Below are positions 8,770 to 17,688 of a DNA stretch of 64,000 nt, in pieces. The stretch covers positions 186,001-250,000 of the forward strand of contig LXWE01000002.1 in NCBI GenBank assembly GCA_001660395.1. The letters are read 5' to 3'. The number at the start of each line of letters is the position of its first letter. The first letter of the stretch is position 1. Position numbers and translations under genes: made by a program. The notes under the pieces were generated by a model, which was not told where the DNA came from, did no database searches, and saw only the letters and a list, made by a program, of their open reading frames with translations. The stretch is from Alteromonadaceae bacterium XY-R5. GTDB lineage: Bacteria; Pseudomonadota; Gammaproteobacteria; Enterobacterales; Alteromonadaceae.

Positions 8770-8812
8770 CCAGCCTGCTTAGGTTATCTTCCATTTTAGA
8801 TAAGCAGGCTGG
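8770..8812. repeat. Long inverted repeat between the TonB receptor and the EAL gene
   Basis: CCAGCCTGCTTA (8770-8781) and TAAGCAGGCTGG (8801-8812) are perfect complements over 12 bp. An inner TTATCT/AGATAA pairing is also possible. Neither side has a T run, so it is not a standard intrinsic terminator in either direction. It may be an attenuating or RNA-stabilising hairpin between two same-strand genes. Confidence 0.6.
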
Positions 8813-8841
8813 AATACGAAACTTCTGGGAATGGAATTCCG

Positions 8842-11127
8842 TCAGAAGTGATAAACCACTTCCGCCCCCCAGGTACGGGGTTGTTGGTAGTTGGTTACCA
8901 CTGTGCCAAGAAAGTCTTTAAAGTTAAAGCTGGCCTGGCGTTCATCAAACAAATTTCTGACCCATAAATAAGTTTCCCAGCCGTTATTTTGCGAGAGCAA
9001 TCCGACACGCCCATTCACCAGGGTGGTGGCATCAACTTCGCCAAAGTCTGAGGCACCAACGCCAAAAGCGATAGGCTGGTTACTAACGTTATCTACGGTG
9101 GTGTAGTAAGCGCTTGACCAGGTCACTTCCAATCGCGCCAGAACATCTATAGAGGTGTTCGTCAGGCTGTCGAGATATTGTGCCGAGACCGCTGCGGTAG
9201 CTTCCGGGCTGTTGGGTAGGTGTTTGCCCTTGGCGTTGCTGCGGTCCTCTAAGCCTCCCGGAAAGTCATCAAATTCCGCCCGCAGTAACCCGGCCGATGC
9301 CTGAATCTCCAGGCTTGGAATGGGGCGATACTGTACTTCCACTTCGACGCCTTTGGTGGTTACTTCGGCTGCATTACGAATGCTAATTGATGAACTGCCA
9401 TTGCCTAAATCAATGAATTGATTGACCTGGTAGTCATCATAAGTGGTATAGAATACGGCACTGTTCACCAACAGTTTTCTGTTCAGGAAATGGCTTTTCA
9501 AACCCGCTTCGAGGCTACTGGCGGTCTCTTTATCAAATTCGATGCCCTCAGCCAGATCGGACTGACTGACATAGTCGAGGTTAAAGCCGCCACTTTTAAA
9601 ACCGGTGGCATGGCGAACGTAAGCTTTGACGGTATTTGCCAGAGGGTAGGAGAGGCTTAAAGCGTAAGACAAAAAGCTGTCGGTGCGCTCGTCAAGCATA
9701 GGGCCATTAGTGCTTCCAATACCAAATATGCCACCGGCTGTACCATCTAATGTCCAGTTAATACTTTTAGTTTCATGGGAATAGCGCAGGCCAATGCCTA
9801 AATCGAGATCATCTGTCAGAGTAATGTCGCTGTTAATGTACGCGGCCTGACTCTTGGTATTGACCTCGCCCTGATTGAAAACCCGGGTGCCGGGTACATT
9901 GCCGAAAATTGCTGCATACTCGCCATTAATGGCATCGCGTTGGGTAAAGGCATCCTGTTTATACCAGTAAAGGCCGGCCACGTAGTTGAAGCGTTCGAAT
10001 TCAGGAGAGACTAGCTGAATTTCCTGGGACCACTGCTCGTAGTTATCCCGGTATTCGATATTCAGAAAATCCAGTGGGGTATAGTCGGTGTCGTTACGGT
10101 AATAAATGTCCGTATCGCGGTAGCCGGTAATCGCATTTATCTGATAATCCCGAGCAGTCATATAGCTAAGGTTCATACTGGCACCACGTACAAGTCGGTC
10201 TTCATAAGTATCCGCATTTAAGGCAACTTCGTCTTTTTTGGGCGCGAAGTAATCCTGAGTGGCGTCATAATTGGGTAACTGTAAAGCCGGAACCAGGGTG
10301 AATAGCTGTTCTAAACTAATGCCGAAATAAGAGGCTTCACCCAAGAACGATAATCGCTCACCGCTTAAGCCATCACTGCTCAGATCCAGTGTCAGGCGGT
10401 CTGTGAGTTGCTGGTGATATTGCAAACGCCAGGCTGTTGAGTCTCGTTCACCCAGATCATTGCCGCTGATAGTATTTTTAATGTAGCCATCGCGTTCGAC
10501 TTTGGAGAGCGCGACTTTGATGGCTCCGTTTTCATTAACCGGTACATTTAGTACGCCTTTAAGTTCACGGTTACCTAAATTACCCGCATTTACTTCAATC
10601 CGGCCTTCGAGCATATCGCTTGGTTTTTGCGACACCATACTGATTGCGCCAGCGACAGTGTTTTTGCCGAATAACGTACCTTGGGGGCCCCTGAGTACCT
10701 CGATTCGAGCTAAATCCACCAATTCCTGGTTAAGGGCCGGTGATTGACCTAAATACACCCCATCTAAATACACGCCAACACGTGAATCAAAGCCGATATT
10801 GCGGCTGTTGGCGCCTACTCCACGGATGGTGATTTTTGACGAGAAATCGGTTTCATTTGAAATTTGCAGGTTGGGAATAAAATTGCCCATTTCTGAAAGT
10901 TGGGTAATTCCAGTCTTGGAAATGTTGTCCTGACTGAATGTTGAGATGGCGATCGGTACTTCAGCCAAATCCTGACTGCGTTTCTGTGCAGTTACCTGAA
11001 TGACATCGTATCCAGCGTCATCCTCCTGGGCTGATGCTGAGATAGTCAGAATCGCAAGAATGCTGGAAGCCAGCAGGGAGCGTAACGGTTTTCGGGATGC
11101 AGGATAGGCGTTGTTCACGTTATTCAT
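8842..11127 (-). CDS. TonB-dependent outer membrane receptor
   Basis: 761 residues with a long n-region and hydrophobic signal sequence ending around ASAQ (residue ~34). A TonB-box-like stretch DVIQVTAQKRSQDLAEVPIAI is followed by the plug (IRGVGANSRNIGF, LRGPQGTLFGKNTVAGAI) and a 22-strand-type barrel ending in aromatic VVYHF, as expected for BAM assembly. There is no STN signalling domain. The ligand cannot be told; receptors of this shape in Alteromonadales import many organic substrates. It is divergent from aroF across a 541-base region holding TyrR-box-like sites. Confidence 0.93.
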   Translation of the reverse strand: MNNVNNAYPASRKPLRSLLASSILAILTISASAQEDDAGYDVIQVTAQKRSQDLAEVPIAISTFSQDNISKTGITQLSEMGNFIPNLQISNETDFSSKITIRGVGANSRNIGFDSRVGVYLDGVYLGQSPALNQELVDLARIEVLRGPQGTLFGKNTVAGAISMVSQKPSDMLEGRIEVNAGNLGNRELKGVLNVPVNENGAIKVALSKVERDGYIKNTISGNDLGERDSTAWRLQYHQQLTDRLTLDLSSDGLSGERLSFLGEASYFGISLEQLFTLVPALQLPNYDATQDYFAPKKDEVALNADTYEDRLVRGASMNLSYMTARDYQINAITGYRDTDIYYRNDTDYTPLDFLNIEYRDNYEQWSQEIQLVSPEFERFNYVAGLYWYKQDAFTQRDAINGEYAAIFGNVPGTRVFNQGEVNTKSQAAYINSDITLTDDLDLGIGLRYSHETKSINWTLDGTAGGIFGIGSTNGPMLDERTDSFLSYALSLSYPLANTVKAYVRHATGFKSGGFNLDYVSQSDLAEGIEFDKETASSLEAGLKSHFLNRKLLVNSAVFYTTYDDYQVNQFIDLGNGSSSISIRNAAEVTTKGVEVEVQYRPIPSLEIQASAGLLRAEFDDFPGGLEDRSNAKGKHLPNSPEATAAVSAQYLDSLTNTSIDVLARLEVTWSSAYYTTVDNVSNQPIAFGVGASDFGEVDATTLVNGRVGLLSQNNGWETYLWVRNLFDERQASFNFKDFLGTVVTNYQQPRTWGAEVVYHF

Positions 11128-11317
11128 GCTGAGTGCTCTGTCAGTTTAATTATCAGGAAAGTCGTATCAGCTTGTAATGCAGCCGATTTTTTGTGCTGAG
11201 GTTAGTGTATGTGAAAGGGGTAAAAAATTAAAACTAACAAGTTGTTAAAAAATGTTGTTGCAGCTAAGTTTTTTTCTATAGCGGGAGCTTTTGTTTGAAA
11301 GTGATGGAGAGCGATGT

Positions 11318-11335
11318 TGTAAACTTATGTTTACT
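11318..11335. promoter_or_regulatory. TyrR-box-like site, distal (nearer the TonB receptor)
   Basis: TGTAAA-CTTATG-TTTACT matches the TyrR consensus TGTAAA-N6-TTTACA at 11 of 12 defined positions. It lies 191 bp upstream of the receptor start codon and more than 330 bp upstream of aroF. It could act on the receptor promoter or as a distal aroF operator. Prediction from sequence. Confidence 0.5.
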
Positions 11336-11547
11336 TTATGTGTGGGTGTTTGGATTGATTGCTATGTCTGATGTATATCGGTGATTTTGAATAAATTATG
11401 CGCTGCACTCTTATCTTAAATGCCAGAAATTCTCTGTATTACTTATTTTGTCTGGTGCATTTGGTTTTGTTTAGAAATAAAGGTTGTTAACCAATGTTTG
11501 GTCTGGTAAAAAGTCAATCCTATTTTTGTTTTGGCTTTATTTTCTCG

Positions 11548-11565
11548 TGTAACTAAATATTTACA
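11548..11565 (+). promoter_or_regulatory. TyrR-box-like operator of aroF-tyrA (strong site)
   Basis: TGTAAC-TAAATA-TTTACA matches the TyrR consensus at 11 of 12 defined positions, about 100 bp upstream of the aroF ATG. TyrR represses aroF-tyrA with tyrosine in Escherichia coli, so site and gene agree. Confidence 0.65.
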
Positions 11566-11578
11566 CATTGTTTTGGTT

Positions 11579-11596
11579 TGTAAAGTTACCTTGAAA
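11579..11596 (+). promoter_or_regulatory. TyrR-box-like operator of aroF-tyrA (weak site)
   Basis: TGTAAA-GTTACC-TTGAAA matches 10 of 12 defined positions. It is centred 31 bp (about three helical turns) downstream of the strong site. Pairing of a strong and a weak TyrR box on the same DNA face is the usual arrangement for cooperative repression. Confidence 0.5.
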
Positions 11597-11668
11597 AGAG
11601 ATTTATGAGCCGTTTTGCACCTTTCCATTCAATGTTGTTTAGGTGCCTTGCAGTCGAGGTTTTTAATC

Positions 11669-12760
11669 ATGTTACAGGACACCATTAATAACGTTCATGT
11701 CTCAGCCGAAAATGTGCTGGTGACACCGGAAGAATTAAAGCGTGAATTGCCGGTAAGCACTCATGCACTTGAGCAAATTGAGCAATCCCGCAAAATCATT
11801 TCCGACATAATTCATCGTCGTGATCATCGCTTACTGGTGGTGTGTGGACCTTGTTCTATTCACGATATCGACGCGGCGAAAGAGTATGCAAAGCGTCTGA
11901 AAGAGCTGCATGAGTCGTGCAAAGATACGCTTTACATCGTTATGCGAGTGTACTTTGAGAAGCCGAGAACCACGGTGGGCTGGAAAGGCCTAATTAACGA
12001 TCCGCATATTGATGGTACCTTTGATATTGAAGCGGGTTTGCGTAAAGCGCGAGAATTGTTGATCTGGTTAGCGGAAATGGAACTGCCGGTTGCAACCGAA
12101 GCTCTGGACCCAATCAGTCCACAATACTTGGCGGAATTGTTTAGCTGGTCGGCCATTGGTGCCCGTACCTCAGAGTCTCAAACACACCGTGAAATGGCCA
12201 GTGGTTTATCAATGCCTGTCGGTTTTAAAAATGGTACCGACGGTAGCCTGGATATCGCGATCAATGCGCTGAAATCGGCGGCATCTTCGCATAGTTTTAT
12301 GGGCATCAATCAAAAAGGCCAGGTGGCGATCATCCAAACCAAAGGCAATCCTGATGGACATATCATTCTGCGTGGCGGTAAGCAGCCAAACTACGATTCT
12401 GTATGTGTGTCTGATTGCGAAGAGCAACTGCAGGCGGCGAAGCTAACGGCGGGGTTGGTGGTTGACTGCAGTCATGCAAACTCAAATAAAGATTACCGTC
12501 GACAGCCTTTGGTTGCGCAAAACGTGGTGAATCAAATTCTTGAAGGCAATCAGTCTATTATAGGTATCATGCTGGAGAGCCATTTAAATGCCGGTAACCA
12601 GTCTTCAGACGGTAAAGCTTTTGCTGATTTGGAATATGGTATCTCTATTACAGATGGCTGTATTAATTGGCAAAGTACCGAAGATCTTATCGCTCTGATG
12701 AGGGAAAGATTGATTACCGTGTTGCCTATGCGTTTAAATAAGCTCCGTGAAAGCGCATAA
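11669..12760 (+). CDS. aroF: 3-deoxy-7-phosphoheptulonate (DAHP) synthase, AroF type
   Basis: First step of the shikimate pathway: phosphoenolpyruvate plus erythrose 4-phosphate gives DAHP. The 363-residue product closely follows AroF of enteric bacteria: VVCGPCSIHD, VMRVYFEKPRTTVGWKGLINDP, FSWSAIGARTSESQTHRE, ILRGGKQPNYD and VDCSHANSNKDYRRQP. The ATG at 11669 gives MLQDTINNVHVS, which aligns with the known AroF N-terminus; an upstream in-frame start at 11615 does not. Pairing with tyrA and the TyrR-like boxes suggest a tyrosine-regulated isoenzyme. Confidence 0.95.
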   Translation: MLQDTINNVHVSAENVLVTPEELKRELPVSTHALEQIEQSRKIISDIIHRRDHRLLVVCGPCSIHDIDAAKEYAKRLKELHESCKDTLYIVMRVYFEKPRTTVGWKGLINDPHIDGTFDIEAGLRKARELLIWLAEMELPVATEALDPISPQYLAELFSWSAIGARTSESQTHREMASGLSMPVGFKNGTDGSLDIAINALKSAASSHSFMGINQKGQVAIIQTKGNPDGHIILRGGKQPNYDSVCVSDCEEQLQAAKLTAGLVVDCSHANSNKDYRRQPLVAQNVVNQILEGNQSIIGIMLESHLNAGNQSSDGKAFADLEYGISITDGCINWQSTEDLIALMRERLITVLPMRLNKLRESA

Positions 12761-12772
12761 CAGGGTAGGCTA

Positions 12773-13903
12773 ATGTCAGTTTCGCCGGAAGAATTAAAAG
12801 CACTAAGAGATCAGATTGATCAGGTAGACACGCAATTGGTTGAGTTGCTCGCTAAACGGGCTGAAATTACCCGTAAAGTGGGGGAGTATAAAAGCAAAAC
12901 CGGTTTACCTATTTATGTGCCAAGCAGGGAAGCAGAGCTGATCAAAATGCGGCGTCAACAGGGGCAGGATATCGGTGTGTCACCGGATCTGGTTGAAGAC
13001 CTGCTACGCCGGATTATGCGTGAGTCATATCAGACTCAGCATGTTCAGTATTTATGTGCCTGCCCACATCGTCCCAAAGTGGTAGTGATAGGTGGTCACG
13101 GCGCGTTGGGCGGGGTCTTTGTCGATATGTTTGAACGCAGCGGCTATGAGGTCGGTGTGATTGAACGAGATGACTGGGAGAGGGCTGATACCATTATTGA
13201 CGGTGCGTGTCTGGTGTTAGTGGCTGTGCCCATTAAGCTGACTGAGCAGGTGATTGCGAAACTGACGAATCTGCCTAAAGACTGCGTGCTAGCGGATATC
13301 ACCAGCATTAAAACATCGCCTTTGCAGGCAATGCTTGAAGTGCATCAGGGGCCTGTCGTCGGGTTACATCCTATGTTTGGCCCTGATGTGGCAGGTATGG
13401 TTAAGCAGGTTGTAGTTGTGTGTCATGGTCGTGAGCCGCAGGCATATGAATGGTTGCTGGAGCAGATGCGGATTTGGGGCGCAGCGCTTAAAATCACCAC
13501 ACCTCAGCAACATGACAATGCCATGGCGTATATTCAGGTCATGCGCCACTTCGGCACTTTTGTGTATGGTGCCCATTTAGCCGCTGAAGATCCTCAACTA
13601 CAGGAGTTAATTGACTTCAGTTCACCCATTTACCGACTGGAGTTGGCCATGGTTGGGCGACTGTTTGCACAGGATCCGTCTTTATACGCCGACATTATCT
13701 TTAATAATAAAGACAGCATCGAGTTGCTAAGGCGTTTCCGAGATCGTTTTGACGAGTGCCTGCAAATCCTGGATAGCGGTGACAAAGGCCAGTTTATTAA
13801 AGCGTTTATGCATATAGGCCAGTGGTTTGGGGAGTATTCAAAACGTTGCCTGGTCGACAGTAAAAAGCTGCTCCTGAAAGCAGACGATGATCGCACCCTG
13901 TAA
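12773..13903 (+). CDS. tyrA: Bifunctional chorismate mutase / prephenate dehydrogenase TyrA
   Basis: Converts chorismate to prephenate and then to 4-hydroxyphenylpyruvate in tyrosine synthesis. The 376 residues contain an AroQ-type mutase (LRDQIDQVDTQLVELLAKRAEIT, YVPSREAELI) to about residue 90. A dehydrogenase follows, with nucleotide-binding VVVIGGHGALGGVF, then ADITSIKTSPL, GLHPMFGPD and YIQVMRHFGTF. It starts 12 bases after aroF, so the two form an operon. Length is typical for the fused gammaproteobacterial enzyme. Confidence 0.96.
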   Translation: MSVSPEELKALRDQIDQVDTQLVELLAKRAEITRKVGEYKSKTGLPIYVPSREAELIKMRRQQGQDIGVSPDLVEDLLRRIMRESYQTQHVQYLCACPHRPKVVVIGGHGALGGVFVDMFERSGYEVGVIERDDWERADTIIDGACLVLVAVPIKLTEQVIAKLTNLPKDCVLADITSIKTSPLQAMLEVHQGPVVGLHPMFGPDVAGMVKQVVVVCHGREPQAYEWLLEQMRIWGAALKITTPQQHDNAMAYIQVMRHFGTFVYGAHLAAEDPQLQELIDFSSPIYRLELAMVGRLFAQDPSLYADIIFNNKDSIELLRRFRDRFDECLQILDSGDKGQFIKAFMHIGQWFGEYSKRCLVDSKKLLLKADDDRTL

Positions 13904-14003
13904 ATATTTTCAATGTTTGCTGAATTTTCCATCGGTTAAATTCTTTCATATTTGAGATTATCTCTTACCCTTAAATTAGGCATTTATGGGTAAGGGATTA
14001 ATC

Positions 14004-16325
14004 ATGTCACTGAAATTTAGGTTATTAATAGCGGTATTAGGCTTGGTCTTTACGTCTACCTTAGTGACCGCCATCGCCAGTTACTATATTTCTACCAACA
14101 AGTCTTCCGAAGCCCTGACCCTCATCGTAAAAGAGCGTTTACTTTCCCAGAATGTGCAAACGGCAGAAGCGCTGCATGACTATTTACTGTTTGCTGAAGG
14201 GCAAATCCGCTATTTTTCCGGAACTAAAATGGTGAGCGATGCCGCTGCCAGCTTTTTGCAGGCCTGGCAGAGTTACGATCAGCAGCGTGACTCGTTAACG
14301 TCCGCCCAGGAAAGTAAACTGGAGGCTTACTATAAAGGCGACTTTGCCAGGCAGTTTGAATCTCTTAATGGACGAGCCTATCCCAGCCCTGCGACGTTAA
14401 AACGTGGCTTAAGTCAGACTGGCCAAAAATTGCAATATGACTTTATTGCGGGTTCGCAATACGCCTTGGGTGAGAAAGATAAACTGGTTAGCCTGAGTAA
14501 CGACAGCGAATATGCAAGCATTCATAACCAATACCATCCAGAGTTTCATCGCTACCTGAGCGAATTTGGTTATTACGACATTTTTTTGGTGGATAAGGAC
14601 AGCGGCGATGTCGTCTATTCAGTGTATAAAGAGCTGGATTATGCCACTAACCTTAAAAGTGGGGCCTATGCGAATAGCGGGCTAGGCAATATTTATCGCA
14701 AAGCCCAGAGTCTGAAATCGCCAGGGCAGGTGGTGTTTAGTAATGTTGCACCTTATTTACCTTCGTATGACGCGTTAGCAGGGTTTCTCGCGGCCCCGGT
14801 GTTTATCAATGGTCAGTATAAGGCTGTGCTTATTTATCAATTTCCACTGGATCATATTAGCGATTTGCTGACGCATGGAAATAAGTGGAAAGCAAAAGGT
14901 TTTGGTAACAGTGGGAAAACCTATTTAGTCACTCCGGAACATAAATTGATGACAGAAGGTCGTCAGTTTGTTGAACAGCCAGAGAAGTTTCTGTCTGAAC
15001 TGGAAGCACGAGATTTTCAGCTTGCGGCAGATATAAAAGGCCGGGGCAGCTTAGTTGGGCTGGTCTCGGTCAATTCCGATGCGGCAGATGCGGCGCTTTC
15101 CGGTAAATCTGGTTTTACCCGCACACATGACTATTTAGATAAACCCGTATTTACCAATTATATGCCCTTTAAAATAGGCGATAGTACCTATGGGTTAATG
15201 GCTGATATTGATGAAAGTGAAGCTCTGGCGTCCTCTGAAGCATTAGGTTCCCATATTCTCAGCAGCGCCAGTTGGCTTACCATAGTTGTGCTGGTATTTG
15301 CCGCCGTTGTCACGCTGTGGGTGGCGTACATGTTAACTCGTCCGTTAGAAGTGCTGGGTAAACTGTGTGAAAGCTTATCGTCAGGTACAGCAGATTTAAC
15401 CATTACGATTCGAGACTCACGTATTCCTGAAATTGACCGTATCAGTAGTGGTATCAACGCCTTTATTCGTCAAATTCAGGTAATAGTGCAGAAAATCAGT
15501 GAAGATGCTGATTCGCTGGCCTCGGCTTCACAACAAATGGCGGTGGTCATTAATCAGAGCAGTGGCATTGCCGGTCGTCAGAAGGATGCAACCGGTCAGG
15601 TGACCTCGGCAATGGATGAATTAAGCCATGCATTGGAACAGGTTTCTTCGGCTATTGATCGCACGAACAAACAGAGCCTGGCGGCTCAGGCCAGCCTGAA
15701 AGAGAATATGGAACGGGCAGACATGGCAGCTGAGAACATCAAGTTGCTGGTAAACTTAATTGCAAAATCCAGTCAGGTCATCAGCGGGCTGAAAAATGAA
15801 GTGAATCAAATTACGTCTGTTCTGAACGTGATAACCAGCATCGCCGATCAAACTAATTTACTGGCGTTGAATGCAGCTATTGAAGCGGCCAGAGCCGGTG
15901 ATGCCGGTCGTGGTTTCTCGGTGGTGGCAGATGAAGTGAGAGCCCTGGCGAACCGGTCTCAGGAAAACACCGAGCAAATTGGCAAGTTGGTGGATGTTAT
16001 GAATCAGTCGGCAATGAATTCTGTCGAGTCGATGGAGCGAGCGTCGGCCGCAGCCGATGGAGGCATTCATTTGGTTGATTTGGTGACAGTGGCCCTCGAT
16101 GAACTGGATGCCAATTTACGTCAGGTTCTGGAAATGGCGATGATAGTGCGTGAAGCAACGGCGAGCCAGAACCGGGCGTCGGAGAAGGTCAGTGATATTT
16201 TGATTGAGGTCGATAGCATGGCATTGGATATTGAACGTGGTGCCTATCAGTCGAATCAGGCCTCGGAAGAGCTGGCTAAAATTGCGGCGAGGTTGCACGA
16301 AATGGTCAGGCGATTCCGCATTTAA
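14004..16325 (+). CDS. Methyl-accepting chemotaxis protein with large periplasmic sensor
   Basis: 773 residues from the ATG at 14004, chosen for its AAGGG site (13992-13996) over an upstream start at 13986. Order: membrane helix ~7-29, a long periplasmic region of about 390 residues (a helical/Cache-like sensor containing GFGNSGKTYLVTPEHKLM), a second membrane helix at ~420-440, HAMP, and a signalling domain. The hairpin tip ([20 protein letters not shown] then GRGFSVVADEVRALANRS) is the universal CheA/CheW contact. The ligand is unknown. It lies between tyrA and pheA, whose orders are otherwise linked. Confidence 0.93.
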   Translation: MSLKFRLLIAVLGLVFTSTLVTAIASYYISTNKSSEALTLIVKERLLSQNVQTAEALHDYLLFAEGQIRYFSGTKMVSDAAASFLQAWQSYDQQRDSLTSAQESKLEAYYKGDFARQFESLNGRAYPSPATLKRGLSQTGQKLQYDFIAGSQYALGEKDKLVSLSNDSEYASIHNQYHPEFHRYLSEFGYYDIFLVDKDSGDVVYSVYKELDYATNLKSGAYANSGLGNIYRKAQSLKSPGQVVFSNVAPYLPSYDALAGFLAAPVFINGQYKAVLIYQFPLDHISDLLTHGNKWKAKGFGNSGKTYLVTPEHKLMTEGRQFVEQPEKFLSELEARDFQLAADIKGRGSLVGLVSVNSDAADAALSGKSGFTRTHDYLDKPVFTNYMPFKIGDSTYGLMADIDESEALASSEALGSHILSSASWLTIVVLVFAAVVTLWVAYMLTRPLEVLGKLCESLSSGTADLTITIRDSRIPEIDRISSGINAFIRQIQVIVQKISEDADSLASASQQMAVVINQSSGIAGRQKDATGQVTSAMDELSHALEQVSSAIDRTNKQSLAAQASLKENMERADMAAENIKLLVNLIAKSSQVISGLKNEVNQITSVLNVITSIADQTNLLALNAAIEAARAGDAGRGFSVVADEVRALANRSQENTEQIGKLVDVMNQSAMNSVESMERASAAADGGIHLVDLVTVALDELDANLRQVLEMAMIVREATASQNRASEKVSDILIEVDSMALDIERGAYQSNQASEELAKIAARLHEMVRRFRI

Positions 16326-16329
16326 ACGA

Positions 16330-16355
16330 AAACGCGCAGACATTGTCTGCGCGTT
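16330..16355. terminator. Hairpin between converging chemoreceptor and pheA genes
   Basis: AAACGCGCAGA (16330-16340) and TCTGCGCGTTT (16345-16355) form an 11-bp perfect stem with a CATTG loop just after the chemoreceptor stop and before the pheA stop. Short T/A tails on both sides suggest a bidirectional terminator. Confidence 0.7.
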
Positions 16356-16361
16356 TACTGA

Positions 16362-17540
16362 TTATTTAATCGCGTCTGCGACCGAAACTCGCGTTGGATG
16401 GACATCTTCGCTTGGGTAACAGCCCAGTACTTTAAAGTAACGTGTAGTAGCTTTTAGTTCCTCCAGAGCGGCCTGCATTGGTCCATCCTGAATATTGCCC
16501 TCGACATCAATGTAAAACATCTCTTCCCATGGGTTACCGTAGATGGGGCGAGATTCCAGTTTGGTCATATTGATACTGTTATCGCGCAGTACCAGCAGCG
16601 CTTCTACCAGAGCACCGGGTTTTTGCACGGTGGACATAACCAGAGTGGTTTTAGCGGGAACCTGAATCGGCACTTTTACGGCATTACGGGCAACCACAAT
16701 GAAACGACTGAAATTGTCTTTCTGATTGGCCAAATGCTCTTTCAGAATGCTCAATCCGTAAAGGCCTACACCCGCTTCACTGCCCATGGCGGCGGCGGTG
16801 TCAGATTTTAATTCGCTGACTTTCATCATCGCACCCGCGCTGCTTTCACACGGAATTAAATCAACATCACCTAATTCTGCAATGAAATGGCTGCACTGAG
16901 CGAAGACCTGTGGGTGAGCATACAGGGTTTTTATGCGGCTTAACTGGGTATCCGTTGCCACCATCAAAACATGGTTAATAGGATGGGTAATTTCGCCAAT
17001 AATTGACAGGCTGGTGTGCTGCAGTTGGTCATAGACTTCGTTGATACTGCCCGAAGTCGTATTTTCGATCGGCAGCAGGGCGTAATCGGTGGCACTGGTT
17101 TCTACCGATTTAATGATTTCAGCGAAACTTTGGCAACCCACTTCCATCAATTCACCTTCTTTGCGGCCGAAATATTTCTGGGTTGCCAGATAACTGTAGC
17201 TGCCTTTGTCACCCAAATATGCAACACGGTAAAGTGGACGGTTATTTTCTGGGTTGGCCCAGTCTGCCAGCAATACCTGCTGATTCAACACTGAGTCTTC
17301 AATAATGACCTGATAAAGCTTTGTGATGTAATGGGGATCCAGGTTAAGACTTTGACCTGCTTTGATTAATTTAATCAGTAACTGTTCTTCACGTTGTTGA
17401 TCACGTACGGGAATATGGTGAGTGATTTTGGTACGTGCCACGTCATTGGTAAGCTGTTGACGCTGAGCCAGCATGCCCAACAGTTGCTGGTCTAAGGCGG
17501 TAATTTTTTCTCTCAGATCTTCAAGTTCTTTTACTGACAT
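16362..17540 (-). CDS. pheA: Bifunctional chorismate mutase / prephenate dehydratase PheA
   Basis: Makes phenylpyruvate from chorismate through prephenate. The 392-residue product has an AroQ mutase domain (residues ~5-90, LREKITALDQQLLGMLAQRQ), a dehydratase domain (YLGDKGSYSYLA, ALLPIENTTSGSINEVYD, SRFIVV) and a C-terminal ACT domain (LVMSTVQKPGALVEALLVL, ESRPIYGNPW) that binds phenylalanine. The ATG at 17540 is preferred to a TTG three codons upstream. Expression is predicted to be controlled by the pheL attenuator immediately upstream. Confidence 0.96.
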   Translation of the reverse strand: MSVKELEDLREKITALDQQLLGMLAQRQQLTNDVARTKITHHIPVRDQQREEQLLIKLIKAGQSLNLDPHYITKLYQVIIEDSVLNQQVLLADWANPENNRPLYRVAYLGDKGSYSYLATQKYFGRKEGELMEVGCQSFAEIIKSVETSATDYALLPIENTTSGSINEVYDQLQHTSLSIIGEITHPINHVLMVATDTQLSRIKTLYAHPQVFAQCSHFIAELGDVDLIPCESSAGAMMKVSELKSDTAAAMGSEAGVGLYGLSILKEHLANQKDNFSRFIVVARNAVKVPIQVPAKTTLVMSTVQKPGALVEALLVLRDNSINMTKLESRPIYGNPWEEMFYIDVEGNIQDGPMQAALEELKATTRYFKVLGCYPSEDVHPTRVSVADAIK

Positions 17541-17567
17541 TGGATTCAACTCTTATTCCGTGGATAC

Positions 17568-17592
17568 AAAAAAACCTCCCGAGGGAGGTTTT
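17568..17592 (-). terminator. pheA attenuator terminator
   Basis: On the minus strand AAAACCTCCC and GGGAGGTTTT close a short hairpin followed by a T run. Alternative pairing: GGGAGGT (read from 17621-17627) with ACCTCCC (17583-17589) forms an antiterminator. GAGGT can instead pair with ACCTC at the end of the leader peptide frame (17636-17640), which frees the terminator. These are the classical 1:2, 2:3 and 3:4 helices of amino acid attenuation. Confidence 0.9.
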
Positions 17593-17628
17593 AGCGTTAA
17601 TTTGCAAGATGCACGCAATTACCTCCCA

Positions 17629-17679
17629 TCAGGGTGAGGTAAAAAACACAAAAAACAGGAAAGCTTGCATCATTTTCAT
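17629..17679 (-). CDS. pheL: pheA leader peptide PheL
   Basis: A 16-residue frame on the minus strand, MKMMQAFLFFVFFTSP, has five phenylalanine codons in seven positions just before the attenuator. In E. coli the equivalent peptide makes ribosomes stall when charged tRNA-Phe is scarce, allowing transcription into pheA. The stop codon falls at the start of the 1:2 helix region, as required. There is no clear ribosome-binding site, and the likely -10 is only a few bases upstream, so translation may be leaderless. It is too short for routine gene calling. Confidence 0.92.
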   Translation of the reverse strand: MKMMQAFLFFVFFTSP

Positions 17680-17688
17680 AGCGGTCAA

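Larger units (their letters stand above)
11128..11668. promoter_or_regulatory. Long divergent regulatory region between the TonB receptor and aroF
   Basis: 541 AT-rich bases without a credible gene. They hold a perfect palindrome TAACAA-G-TTGTTA (11235-11247) and three TyrR-box-like sites, listed separately. No -35/-10 pair stands out for either gene. The length and operator density suggest separate control of both directions. Confidence 0.6.

Noticed and set aside
10621-10774. Iron-uptake assignment for the first TonB receptor
   Set aside because: No Fur box, siderophore or haem genes nearby and no diagnostic residues; ligand left open.
11443-11628. Minus-strand frame in the aroF upstream region
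   Set aside because: Lys/Thr-rich product of AT-rich DNA, lies over the TyrR-like sites, no ribosome-binding site and no family similarity.
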